A DNA stretch of 64,000 bases, from assembly GCA_963682025.1 (NCBI GenBank), contig OY821517.1:106072972-106136971 (forward strand). Direction: 5' to 3'. This document shows, piece by piece, positions 1 to 9,639 of this stretch (position 1 is its first letter; every line of letters begins with the position of its first letter). The notes under the pieces were generated by a model, which made no database searches, was not told the origin of the DNA, and saw only the letters and a list, made by a program, of their open reading frames with translations. The stretch comes from Cordilura impudica. Taxonomy: Eukaryota; Arthropoda; Insecta; Diptera; Scathophagidae. Position numbers and translations under genes: made by a program.

Positions 1-10
1 AAAGGTACGG

Positions 11-643
11 TTATTTAATCCTTATACCAATAATTTTTATTTTGCTAACAATTGCCTCTAAGAGTTTTTGTGGTAATCTACGATTTTCATACTCGAATAG
101 ATATATATTCAAATATTTCAAATGCAAATTGTATGTATGCATAAGAGCTTCTTCCTGACCCGTTTCAATAGCAATCCCATAATTTGGTGTATTATCTGGT
201 AGTTTTAATATTCTTTTTGTGAAAAACCTTTGCAGTTTGTCTACATAATCGAATCCTGAAAAACCCCTGCAGACGGTTTGAAATAACTTCCAATTTGCTT
301 TAAGTGACACCCTCCTTTTACCAATAAATTCCTTCGGCGTAATATTAATACAAACTTTAGCAGCATCAATTTTAGAATATATGTGTTTAGTAAAAGCCAC
401 AAAAATCCTAAATACTTTGACCTCTATACCATTAAACGACCACTCTTCCTTTGACGATAAACGTCTGTTTTTCATATGACCATTATATCTGATTTAGGTA
501 GGTTGACTTCCATTCCCCATATCGAACAGCATGTTTCCAAATTTATTATCATTTTATGTAGACAATTAATATTGTCTGATAATAAGACTGTGTCATCAGC
601 ATATATAAGGACTCCAATATTTGCATCATCTATAAATAATCCA
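11..643 (-). pseudogene. Non-LTR retrotransposon reverse transcriptase fragment
   Basis: Minus-strand translation from 643 down to 11 gives the end of a LINE reverse transcriptase. The catalytic YADD box (IYADDTVLLSD) lies near 590, followed by a W-G-x-E-V-N-x-x-K-S segment. After a frameshift near 475 the C-terminal part continues with VDKLQRFFTKRILKLPDNTP and an IETG block, typical of the region behind the RT domain in insect LINEs. The 5' side is cut at 643 by the inverted-repeat element that starts at 644, so the palm motifs upstream of YADD and the endonuclease are missing. It is dead. The clade cannot be fixed from this piece. Confidence 0.85.
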
Positions 644-1910
644 GGCGCTGAGTACTTAGGTCCCAATGAACAAATGCCCGAAAAAAATGAACAAATGCCC
701 CAAGAAATTGGGGCATAAGTTCACGATGAACAAATGCTCTAAAATTTAAAAAAAAGGTCCCAAAACAAATGAACAAATGCCCCAATTTAAAAAAAAAAAA
801 AAACAAATAATAATCTAACCCATAAAAACAAAGTTTTTATTAAAACTCTTTCATTCCTTATGCCTGTGCGTGGCAGTGTGTAACTATCTTAAAATTAAAC
901 TTTGGCCACAACAAGTCTATGGACAAAGTTTCAGATCCATCGGATGAGGGGAAGTGGGGTTTTAATCCCTCCGTGACTGTGTGTGACCATGCGTGACTGC
1001 GCGTGACTTAGTCAAAGTTAATCTTTTTTCACAGCAAGTGTATGGACCATTTTTGAGATCGATCCGATGAGAGGAACTGATATTTAGATCACTCGGTGAC
1101 TGTGCGTGACTACCCCAAAATTAATCTGTAGTCACGACAAGACTATGGGTCAAGTTTTAGATCAATTGGATAAGGGAGAATGGGATGGGTCCACCCATAG
1201 CACACAGACATACAGAGAGTATGAGTTAAAAGAACGAGTTTAAAAAAATTAACTTACACCCCAAATTCATTCTTCAACATTTTTCCACCACCACCGCCAC
1301 CACCACCACATATTTTCTAAAAATTTAATGAATTTTGTGTCAAAAGTTAAAATTTTGCATACTGCTTGCTATCTCTGTATGAATATTTTTTTTTTGTCGT
1401 CCTGTGCAACAAACGCATTTAAAAGTCTGTCTTTGCACAGCGATTTCATGTCATTTGCTTATCCAACATCCCCGCAAATGTGAAAATATCGGAATGATCT
1501 GCGAAAATATATGTGTGTTTTCAAATAAGTTGACGGCAACTGAGGGGCACGGGTGTGGCTGCCAAACCCGCGCGGAAGCAGCGCGCGTCGCGTCATCGTA
1601 AAAGCCTTATGAGAATAACTTTTTTTACGTACCTGTTGATCCATCCAAATTTTGCCACCACACACACACACACATATGCTTAAAGCAACGTTGTGGAAAA
1701 ATTTTAAACGTCGTCGTCGGTGTCGCATCCATCAAATACTTTGCGTTCGTTCAGCGCAGGTTCAATGTGTGTAAGTTCTGGTTCCTTCGATTTGCAAAGC
1801 GATTCCGTTACTTTTTTGCGAAGTTTACAAAAGTAAGTGAAACAACAACACACAGAAAAAATAAATTTAGGCCCCAAACTTACAAATTAAAAATGAACAA
1901 ATGAATGGGC
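644..1910. mobile_element. TIR element copy 1, right end missing
   Basis: It begins with GGCGCTGAGTACTTAG, the terminal sequence shared with the complete copy at 4081-5039. Just inside lie short GAACAAATGCCCC blocks, as in the other copies. The interior shares about 200 bp (1675-1910) with the copy at 58242-58742, including the stretch around ATACTTTGCGTTCGTTCAGC. No right TIR is present: identity stops near 1910 and unrelated sequence follows. A GTGACT-type repeat element (790-1245) sits inside. A CCACCACCGCC stretch is at 1290-1310 and a CA run at 1660-1675. I see no coding sequence. Open frames at 1404-1728 fall in non-coding repeat and have no recognisable motif. Confidence 0.7.
790..1245 (+). 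repeat. GTGACT tandem-repeat element, short copy
   Basis: It starts with AATAATCTAACC followed by the hairpin ATAAAAACAAAGTTTTTAT, then about three degenerate units of roughly 120 bp. Each unit holds GTGACTGTGCGTGACT, a CAAGTCTATGGAC-like box and a GATCGATCGGATGAGGGG-like box. It ends in a CAGACATACAGAGAGTATGAG motif. The same head, units and tail occur at 18966-19820; partial copies are at 52684-52770 and 57695-57800. Non-coding. Confidence 0.75.
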
Positions 1911-2721
1911 TTGATTTCAACAGACAGAAGGACGGACAGACTTCGCTATATCGACTTGAGTTGTTATATGGATCAATGATTTATATATTTTATGGGGGCC
2001 CAAGATAATTTTTCAATGCTTTACAAACGGAATGACAAACTGATATATAATAGTGGGGAGGCTATAAGAACATGAAAAAAAGCATTGGTAGCTAATTACA
2101 ATATTTTATGGTCTTGAAACTTAATAGATTAACATTATTTCAAATTTTTTTATTCTATAGTACCGTAACATTAATTACAAACTCAGTAATATCAGTCATA
2201 CCAGCGACTCATGTCTTCACTTCGAATTTTGATAAAACAAAATTATTAAATTTATTGATTTTTAAATTAAGTATAAATTAAATAACTAAGTTAAAAATGT
2301 CCTTCTTCTAGTTAATTGCTGTGTATTTCCAAAGACATGCGTTCAAATTTAAATATATGTATCTTTCGTATCAATTTTAATTTTGGCTGACATATATTAT
2401 GAATATTTTTTAGATGGTGTTATGTGTACACTTTGGTGTCGAATAAAAGTTATTAATATACAAGAGGCATTTATAATTAAAACATGCGCATGAACTTTTA
2501 TTAATGATAAAATATTGTTTGTTCAACACTAAAACAATTTTGTTGAAAAAATTAGCTCTACACTAGCAGACTCCAGCCCTCGAAATTCGAGCGCAAATTC
2601 TAGGAAATTTTTTTTTTTTATTAAATAAAGACCCTTAAAGTATGCTAATCAATTATAGCCAATTCACAAATCAACACAAAAAACAAACTCATTTTTATTA
2701 CAAACACATTAACAAATTTAA
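1911..2721. other. AT-rich stretch with one old repeat fragment
   Basis: At 1918-2010 there is a fragment with CAGACAGAAGGACGGACAGAC followed by a GCTATATCGACTT-like box. Related sequence occurs at 44525-44605, so it is probably the tail of another DINE-like family. From 2010 to 2721 I see only AT-rich sequence with no motif, TIR or usable frame. Confidence 0.5.
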
Positions 2722-2899
2722 TAGTAGCAACTTTAAATGCAATTTACTCAAAATAAAGGAAAAAATTCAAAAATCTGTAAATCTGCGAAACGGCTAAAAA
2801 GAAATACCTTTCAAATAATATACGTTTGGTCAAAATCGGGATAAAACGGTAGGACAAAACATCAGCCACAAGAAATCGCCTAGCCTATTAATATTATAG
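2722..2899 (-). repeat. Helitron-like 5' end fragment, minus orientation
   Basis: About 175 bp are nearly identical to 50588-50765 and to nothing else here. Read on the minus strand the block starts TCTATAATATTAATAGGCTA, which fits the TC-TATAxTA start common to insect Helitrons. It abuts the start of the plus-strand Helitron at about 2895, so the two 5' ends stand back to back. Both copies end at the same place near 2722 and 50588, next to unrelated sequence. Confidence 0.55.
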
Positions 2900-2944
2900 A
2901 TATATAAAATTCATTTTCTGTTTTTTTTTTTGTTTGTTTGTTTA

Positions 2945-3225
2945 TCCGCTATACAAATTTTTATTTTTCAACGGATTTCTCTAAAATTTGATCTATGTAC
3001 CCCAGGAAAGGTCGCCATATGCTTTTTACCGGCCACGCCTACTTTTACGCCCACTTTTTATATACAATTCCTTTTATGTTTTTTGGTATATTTGGTGGCT
3101 ATACAAATTTTTATTTGTTTACGGATTTTTCTGAAATTTAATACATACAATCTCTGTACTCCAGGGAAGGTCACCGTATGCTTCTTACCGCCCACATCTA
3201 CTTTTACGCCCAAAACTAGTGCAGA
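2945..3225 (+). repeat. Two units of a Helitron internal tandem repeat
   Basis: Each unit reads CTATACAAATTTTTATTT, then CGGATTTCTCTGAAATTT-like sequence, CCAGGGAAGGTCGCC, and CACGCCTACTTTTACGCCCA. Units start near 2949 and 3108. The same unit is present about five times in 59765-60480. The open frame 2930-3241 simply runs through this repeat. Confidence 0.8.
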
Positions 3226-3479
3226 TTTATTTCATGAATGAACAGATACTTACATCTCGCCTTTTTAACTACATTGGAAAACAAAATATTACATTTATTT
3301 ACATCTCACCTTTTGGCTACATTGGAAAGCAACCTATTACAAATATTTCCATTTCATCATTTTCACTATATAAATGAGTTGTAAAGGTGGAAAAATAACT
3401 ATTTGCAATTGCGACTTGCACATGAAAGCATAGCATATAGGCCGTACTACCTCAAATGCAAAAAGGCTTAGACTAAACA

Positions 3480-3775
3480 GAACTCTAGAGAAACCGATCA
3501 GAACCAAATTCGTATCGAGTCTCAACGAGTTAGACAAGCTGAGTCGAGAAATGCAGAAACACTTGAGCAAACCCAATAACGTCTTAAAGCACAAAGATCA
3601 AGGCAAGCTTTGTTAAGAGAAGCGGAAATGCCTGAATCTACTCAAGTGCGTCTAGAAATCCAGCGGCTAAGACAAGCTGTGAAACTCCTGAAACGAGACT
3701 AAATGTCTTGAGGCCCAACGGATAAGACAAGCTGACTCCAGGGAATGTGAAACTCCTTAAACAACTGTAATATCC
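3480..3775 (+). pseudogene. Helitron protein N-terminal repeat region, broken
   Basis: In one plus frame from about 3519 there is a series of degenerate units of about 20-25 residues: QRVRQAESRNAETLEQ, then RLKAQRSRQALLREAE, then VRLEIQRLRQA. Stops and frameshifts interrupt it, and a further unit (ECETP-like) is at about 3740. Arg/Gln/Glu-rich units of the type RETPEQ..RL..QR.R are familiar from Helitron-encoded proteins of arthropods (established knowledge). Position inside a Helitron supports the call. Function of the repeats is unknown. Confidence 0.5.
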
Positions 3776-3884
3776 CTACCAGAAAACTTTGGTAAGTTGG
3801 TTCCTTCATTGCAAGAGATGATACAAAAAGTTTTTCCTAGCATAACGTACATAAGAGGACAATCTCATACGGTAGCAGGTATCA

Positions 3885-4015
3885 ACTTAGAATCTCCCTG
3901 TTTTTCTCAAAGACAATTACATGTCGCCTGCTCCAAAATTGGGAGCCAGCACAATCTTTTCGTATAAAACCAGAATTGTTGTACATTCCAAAGCTCTAGA
4001 ATAACTAAAATTCGT
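3885..4015 (+). pseudogene. Helitron helicase C-terminal remnant
   Basis: The plus strand encodes PCFSQRQLHVACSKIGS followed by QHNLFV and, after a stop, a degraded E-L-L-Y-I-P-K-like tail. This matches the extreme C-terminal motif of the PIF1-like helicase of Helitrons, usually written F-[ST]-x-G-Q-L-Y-V-A-C-S-R-V-G, helicase motif VI. The Arg of CSR is Lys here. Only about 40 residues remain. It shows that the surrounding element descends from an autonomous Helitron. Confidence 0.7.
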
Positions 4016-4080
4016 AACTTTTAGACATCATACACTCAAGATAATCCATGCATAAACATAGTTAGTTGTAATGGTAAGCA

Positions 4081-5039
4081 GGCGCTGAGTACTTAGTCCC
4101 CAATGAACAAATTCCCAAAATAAAAATTAAGTTATTCCCCAAAAAATTGGGGAATAACTTCGCGATGCACAAATTCCCAAAAGAAATGAACAAATTCCCC
4201 ATACTGCTCTCAATACCTGTTCTTCAATAAGCGATTTAAAACCTGTATTCTTTTTAATAGCATCATTTCGATGCGCGGACGCGGTCGCGGAACACAGCTT
4301 AGCTAAAATATAAAAAATATAATTTTGCAATTAAAATAAGTTGACAACAACTGCGCGGCAGCACTGCCGTGGCTGCGAAACACGCGGAAGCTCAGCTAAA
4401 ATATTGGAATGATCTTAAAAATATATTTTGGCGATTAAAATAAGTTGACGACAACTGCGCAGCAGCACGGGTGTAGCTGCCAATCGCACGGACGCGGATG
4501 CGACTCGCTCGCGGAACACAGCTCAGTGAAAAGTCTTATGATAAATTTTATCTACGATTGTGCAATAATTCCTATACATATATTATAAGCAGTTCCTTAA
4601 ACCAACCTTGCGGCACAATTTTAAACGTCGCATTCATTTTTCATTTTTTAAACTTCTATGAAATTGACGTCTCTGCTCAATGATGATCACTTATTGATTG
4701 AAGTAATTCAATTTTTAAAAGTTCTGATTCCTTTAATTTGCAAAGGATTCCGTTATATTTAATGTTTACAAAATAAATAAACTTAAAAAAAAAAAAACTT
4801 AAAGCGGTTTTGCAGCTTATTTTTTAAATATTTTTCTGTTGCATCTAATAAAAAAACTTCTAAACTAAAAAAAAACAAAATTTTAAATTGAAATAAAAAA
4901 TTAATTTACTTTCCAAAAAAAGTAAACATTGGGGAATTTTTTCATCATGAACAAATTCCCCAATCCATTATAAATTTTTGGGAAGAAAGTTCATTTTTTT
5001 TTGGAGAATTTGTTCATTGGGGACTAAGTACTCAGCACC
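4081..5039. mobile_element. TIR element copy 2, complete, 9-bp target duplication
   Basis: Left end GGCGCTGAGTACTTAGTCCC and right end (reverse complement) GGTGCTGAGTACTTAGTCCC pair over about 34 bp. TGGTAAGCA flanks both sides (4072-4080 and 5040-5048), a perfect 9-bp duplication. A 9-bp duplication with ends beginning GG points to a Mutator-like element; because the ends can also be read CAGG...CCTG, a hAT relation is not excluded. The interior is non-coding and carries two CG-rich units (about 4270-4515) with GCGCGGCAGCAC-like and CTCGCGGAACACAGCT boxes. Confidence 0.8.
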
Positions 5040-5112
5040 TGGTAAGCATAGTGAACCATTTTTCAAATCAAAGGCCTTTGAATCCCGGACAAGACCGGAT
5101 TAGAACAGCTAG

Positions 5113-5958
5113 TAGATTTCTATTTGCAATGGTGAAAGCCTGTGCATAAAATATGAGCAATATGGGTACCAATAAATTTATTTTTATAAGTACGTAATAA
5201 ATGTGTTAAGAATTTATATTTTTTAATTTTTTAGCAGAAATCTATGAAGTTTTTTTACCCAATATAAGGTCGCTTTTTAAGACCTTTTCAACCGTATATA
5301 GCACAAAAGTGTTGTTAATATATTCTTTAAGAAACTAAACTAAAACAACCGCTATTTAATCATTTGAAACTTAAAACAAAATATTTCTGATTTATTCCAA
5401 CCAATTGTAGTAACTTATTTTGGAGATCATATTCCAGGATTTAATGTTTACTTATCCTTTTATTCATTACATGACATTGCCCAAAATTATTTAAAAAAAT
5501 TTATATCACATTGTTTATATCTAATATTTTTCCAATTAAAAAAAAAACAAATTACATAATTTCAATACCTTTCAAGCAACATATAATTTGTAATAATAGC
5601 CTTAAATATTACTGCGGATTTAATTTTATGGAAAATGTCAAAGGTCATAATTATTTATTCTACAGTTTGTGAACGTATATATGAATTTTTTGAAATTTGT
5701 TCAAAAAAATATGTTGTTGCTGATAATCTTTTTTACGATGCGTTAGTTTTTATGTGTGAGTTTTTATTGGTTCCTGAGTTGTAAATAAAAATTCGAAGAC
5801 AAGTATATAATATAGAAGAACAAAGGAAATTTTAAATACTTATTTCTTTATATTACTTATTTATTTATTTAAATAAAAAAAATTTACGTTAGTTCAGTTA
5901 TTAATAAAATATAATTCTTGAAGCTCTATTCCAACTTATTTTCATTATTTAACACATA
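5113..5958. other. AT-rich, nothing recognised
   Basis: About 850 bases of AT-rich sequence without coding potential, inverted termini or similarity to other parts of the window that I could see. Confidence 0.6.
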
Positions 5959-6665
5959 CAGTTTGGTGCAAAAGTGAGACAATGTTTGAAATAAAAAGAT
6001 CAACTATATTTTTTTGCATCGTATTTATTAAACAAATTAAAAACTATTTACACAAATAAAAATATCAGTCCTTAAAAAATAAAAAACAATAATAAAAATA
6101 ATTAATTCATAACTTAAGTATCTAACAAATTAACAATTGCCTAATTCAGGCCATTGCACTATGGTCAATTTTGGCCAAAACTCAAAAAAAATAAAAAAAT
6201 TGTTTTTGATAAAATTGTTATGCCAAATTAAAGTCTACACTTTAAATCATATGATATAATTGTTCTTCTTCTTATTAAAAATTTACTTTGTTACAATTAA
6301 TCATTCAAAAATTAACTTATTTTTTAGCCATATATACTTCTGAAAAATTCTATTATATACTTTTTATTCAAAGGCTATGCTTTTTATTTAAATTTTTTTT
6401 TATATAATTGGTACACAATTTTAAAATTGTGTTTATAGCTTATCATATTGAGTAAGTTTGAGATAAAAAAAAGTACAGTTTTTGATTAATTGCTTCCTTC
6501 CATAACTAGAAAAATCTCATACCAAAGTTTTGATAGTCCTGGAAATTTTTTTAGGATTTTTTAGAGGTTGATACTTTATATTTCTAAATACTCCTAAATA
6601 TCAAAAGTAAGTATCCACAAATTCAGCGTCCAAGATTTGCCAACCTATTAACAAGAGCAATTTTA

Positions 6666-8995
6666 GTGACTACGTTATTCACAAACGGGGAGCTTTTTAA
6701 TTTTTATTTTATTCACCCAACTAAAAAAATGGATGAATTAACATCAATAATGGTAAAATTTATAGAAGAACGTTCAAACAAAATTTTTAAAGTGGATGTA
6801 TTAAATGGAAAATTGCTTGGTTTAATAGCAACTGGTAAAAAAAAAGTGGACGTTATGTAAAAAGTATAAGCCAGTTTTTGAAGCACGTGAATCACAATGG
6901 TTAAAATCAAGTTTTAATTACTTGGAGCATGAAGAATGTGTAAGTACATAAGTCTAATAATTGTGAAGAACTTTTGTTAATAATGGTTTTTTGAGGATGC
7001 TGGAACTAGTAATCAATCCAATAGAGGAAGGCCAACAATCTCTTTTAATGAATGTTCAGAGAGAAGCAAACGAAGAAAAATTAATGAAATATGCAATCTA
7101 TATAAGTCTTCTCTAGTTCACAAGGCTTCGCAGAAACTAATGCCGTTTTCTTTTCTGACAAAAAATGTCGCATTTTATTTGCACTTTTTTCGAAAAGTAT
7201 ATTTTTATACATTCTAAATTAAGAGTAACCTAATTTTATACATCAATCGAAAGGCCTCAAAGTGCTGTGTTCATAAAATGCAAAAAATTTTGATTATTAT
7301 CCTCTTTGAAGTCATGGGCGAAAATATTCAAAAAAGGGAATAATGTGGAAATATTCTCACACTATGACCAGAAAGAAGCCAATGGCTACAATTTTTTGCG
7401 ATTTAAGAGCGCCCGACTTTGAGACCTTTCGATTGATATATAAAATAAGATTACTTTTAATTTAGAATATATAAAAAATACACTTTTCGAAAAAAGTGCA
7501 AATAAAATGCGACATTTTTTGTCAGAAAAGAAAACGGCATAAGTAAAATAAAGTGTAATGCAGTGATACAAACATTCTATTAAATAACGGGGCTTTAGCT
7601 ATGTTTATGGATTTGCAACTGACAAAAGCAAAATATAATAATTTAAGATCATACAATGAATTTTTGTTTGGAGCTAAATATTATCCATCCTATCCTGAAA
7701 TCCTAAACAGAAAAAAAGACTGCTATCCAGAAGATATAAACATTAATGAAAAGGGGGCTTCTATAAAACTTCAAGCGCTATTGAATCATACTTCCAAAAC
7801 GATTTTTTTTTTATCAATTGAGGCTGATTTGAAAGACATAAGTGAAACAAAATTTGAGTTAATTGGAAAATGGGGCATGGATGGATCAACTGGTCAACAG
7901 ATTTTTAATCAAAAGTGGGAAAATAAAGAAGTGCAAACAAATGTTGATGAAAAGGCTATATTTATGATAGCATTTGTTCCCAGTTTCAGTGACAAGTAGC
8001 AAAATTATTTGGAAAAACGAGAAACCTGGCTCTATTCGGTTTTGCAGGCCTATACAGTTTGAATTCATTAAAGAAAATAAGGAAGTTGTGGAAAAAGAAT
8101 ATAAAAACATTATGGAACAAATAAAACAATTATTGCATACCGAAATTGAATTTGAAGATTCGCGCAAACTTGTGATCCAATATTCTCTCTTATGTACTAT
8201 GGTTGATGGAAAAGTTATAAATATCCTTACACAACAGCCGTCAACCCGGTCTTGGAATATATGTAATGCAAATCCAAATAATATGAATAACCTATCATAT
8301 GTTAAATCATTGCAACCTATAGTAAACAGCTACAAATTTGGATTGGGCACTTTACATTGTTGGATAGCTTTATGGAGTGTCTTCTCCATATTGCTAATAA
8401 TATGGATTTTAAAATGTCATTTGCATTAAAAGAAAATAAGATTTTAAAAGCAACCAGAAAAAGACAAATTCAAACTGAAATTAAAAAAGAACTGAGAATA
8501 AATATAGTTGCGGTAAGAGCTGATTCAGCTAATTCCAACAATGGAAATGTAGCACGAACATTTTTTTTTAATTTTAAAATAGTTGCAAAAATATTAAACA
8601 TTGACGTATATTTAGTAAATAGGTTTGCATGTATATTACAAGTACTGGCTTCGGGACACGAAATTAATAAAACAAAATTAAAAAACTTTTGTTATGAAAC
8701 TGCTGAACTTTATGTGAGCCTTTATACATGGTACAAGATGCCTCCGACTGTTCACAAAGTATTAATACATGGTGCAGATATTGTGGAACATATTGGAATT
8801 CCAATAGGATCATTAACAGAAGAAGCTCAAAAGGCTTCAAACAAAATTTTCAAATCGGCCAGACTCAATCACTGCTGAACATTGTCAAGGAAATTGAACA
8901 ACGAAGACGTCATTCATTATTTACTTATATCGTCAGATCCATTAATTAGTAATATTAGAATAAAGAATGAGAAAAAAGAACAAGAGATGTTCTAA
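6666..8995 (+). pseudogene. Transib/RAG1-like transposase, broken
   Basis: DDE transposase that would cut and join transposon ends. N-terminal part 6666-6937; a probable short intron (GTAAGT near 6940, AG before 6999); then RGRPTISFNECSERSKRRK near 7025. After the MITE at 7141-7539 the catalytic region runs 7601-7999, shifts frame near 7980, continues to about 8370, shifts again and runs to an in-frame TGA at 8876-8878; homology continues to about 8995 (LSRKLNNEDV, LLISSDPLISNIR). The first Asp (WGMDGSTG, 7880-7882) and second Asp (TMVDGKV, 8205-8207) are present. The position matching RAG1 Glu962, three residues before NK, is Lys (AQKASNK, near 8836). Other family marks are VHKVLIHG and NGNVAR. 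Inactive: two frameshifts, one stop, lost Glu. Confidence 0.85.
7141..7539. mobile_element. Harbinger-like MITE inside Transib, 399 bp
   Basis: Long near-perfect inverted repeats begin TGCCGTTTTCTTTTCTGACA at 7141 and end with the reverse complement at 7539; pairing extends about 60 bp to the TTCGAAAAGT box. TAA flanks both sides (7138-7140, 7540-7542). A 3-bp TAA duplication is typical of PIF/Harbinger elements. Non-coding. It lies inside the transposase reading region, so it inserted after the Transib did. Confidence 0.85.
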
Positions 8996-9639
8996 GAAGC
9001 CTTAGATCTTATTTGCTAAGATTAGACTAAAAATTTAAAATATCTCTGTATCTACATAGTTATATACTGTAGTATAAAATAAATAAAATTATAAAAAAAA
9101 AACTTTTGATATGAGAGTTAATTTCAGAAATAGGGAATATAGTTTAAAACGGCTATAAAGATCTTGAAAGGATTGGAAAACTCGGACCTTTATAAACATA
9201 GTAATTTTTATAACAATTTTAAAGGGAACAACTAAAATAGTCGTTATTTCCGTGAGTGAGTCGTTATTTCCGTGATTTTCGTAATTTTTAGTTTATATGC
9301 AGAAAAAAAAAATAGTTTACGGACATTCGTATCTATCTTCAGAAATAAGATGATCTTGACAAAACTTATATAGTTGAAAAGCTTATAAATATATTATTTT
9401 ATATAATAACATAACATATTTATAAGAATTTCAAATGATATGTTTATTTTATTTAAATAGTCCATACTTTATTGGCCAACCCCTATATACATCGTGCCGA
9501 AATTGGTATATGGTCAAAAATAGTATACTTTACTCGTACACCAAATTTCAACTAGTTACAGTAAGAAACAAAGAAGATATAGATTTTTGGCCAAAATTTA
9601 CCATAGTGCATTGCCTCACTTTTGCACCAACGTTCTGTT

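Larger units (their letters stand above)
2895..5112 (+). mobile_element. Degenerate Helitron with nested TIR element
   Basis: The left end (degenerate TC, then TATATAAAATTCATTTTCTG) matches the left end of the Helitron at 59707. The right end is CTAG (5109-5112) followed by T, preceded by the short hairpin CCGGACAAGACCGG. This is the standard Helitron 3' structure, a hairpin about 10 nt before CTRR with insertion before a T. Between lie two units of a roughly 165-bp tandem repeat, remnants of a helicase-bearing protein (3500-4010) and an inserted TIR element (4081-5039). The Rep/HUH domain is not visible, so the copy is deleted and non-autonomous. Confidence 0.75.
6157..9608 (+). mobile_element. 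Transib (RAG1-like) DNA transposon, 3.45 kb
   Basis: The ends are inverted repeats: CACTATGGTCAATTTTGGCC on the left and, reverse complemented, CACTATGGTAAATTTTGGCC on the right. CATTG is duplicated immediately outside (6152-6156 and 9609-9613). A 5-bp duplication and termini opening with a CAC-type heptamer are hallmarks of the Transib superfamily, the source of vertebrate RAG1 and its recombination signals (established). The element encodes a decayed RAG1-like transposase (6666-8995) and carries a Harbinger-like MITE at 7141-7539. It inserted into a mariner-type MITE. Confidence 0.85.
5959..9637. mobile_element. Small mariner-type MITE split by the Transib insertion
   Basis: The left end (5959, preceded by TA) reads CAGTTTGGTGCAAAAGTGAG. 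The right end (9609-9637, reverse complement) reads CAGAACGTTGGTGCAAAAGT and continues GAGGCAATG, pairing with GAGACAATG on the left apart from a 3-base indel. With the Transib element (6157-9608) removed, the MITE would be about 227 bp. The right TA duplication is not seen. Non-coding. Confidence 0.6.

Noticed and set aside
1404..1728. Overlapping frames in opposite directions
   Set aside because: They lie in non-coding TIR-element sequence also present at 58242-58742, where the frames are broken.
3337..3594. 85-codon minus frame
   Set aside because: It overlaps the plus-strand Helitron repeat remnants, which have recognisable protein repeats; the minus frame has none.
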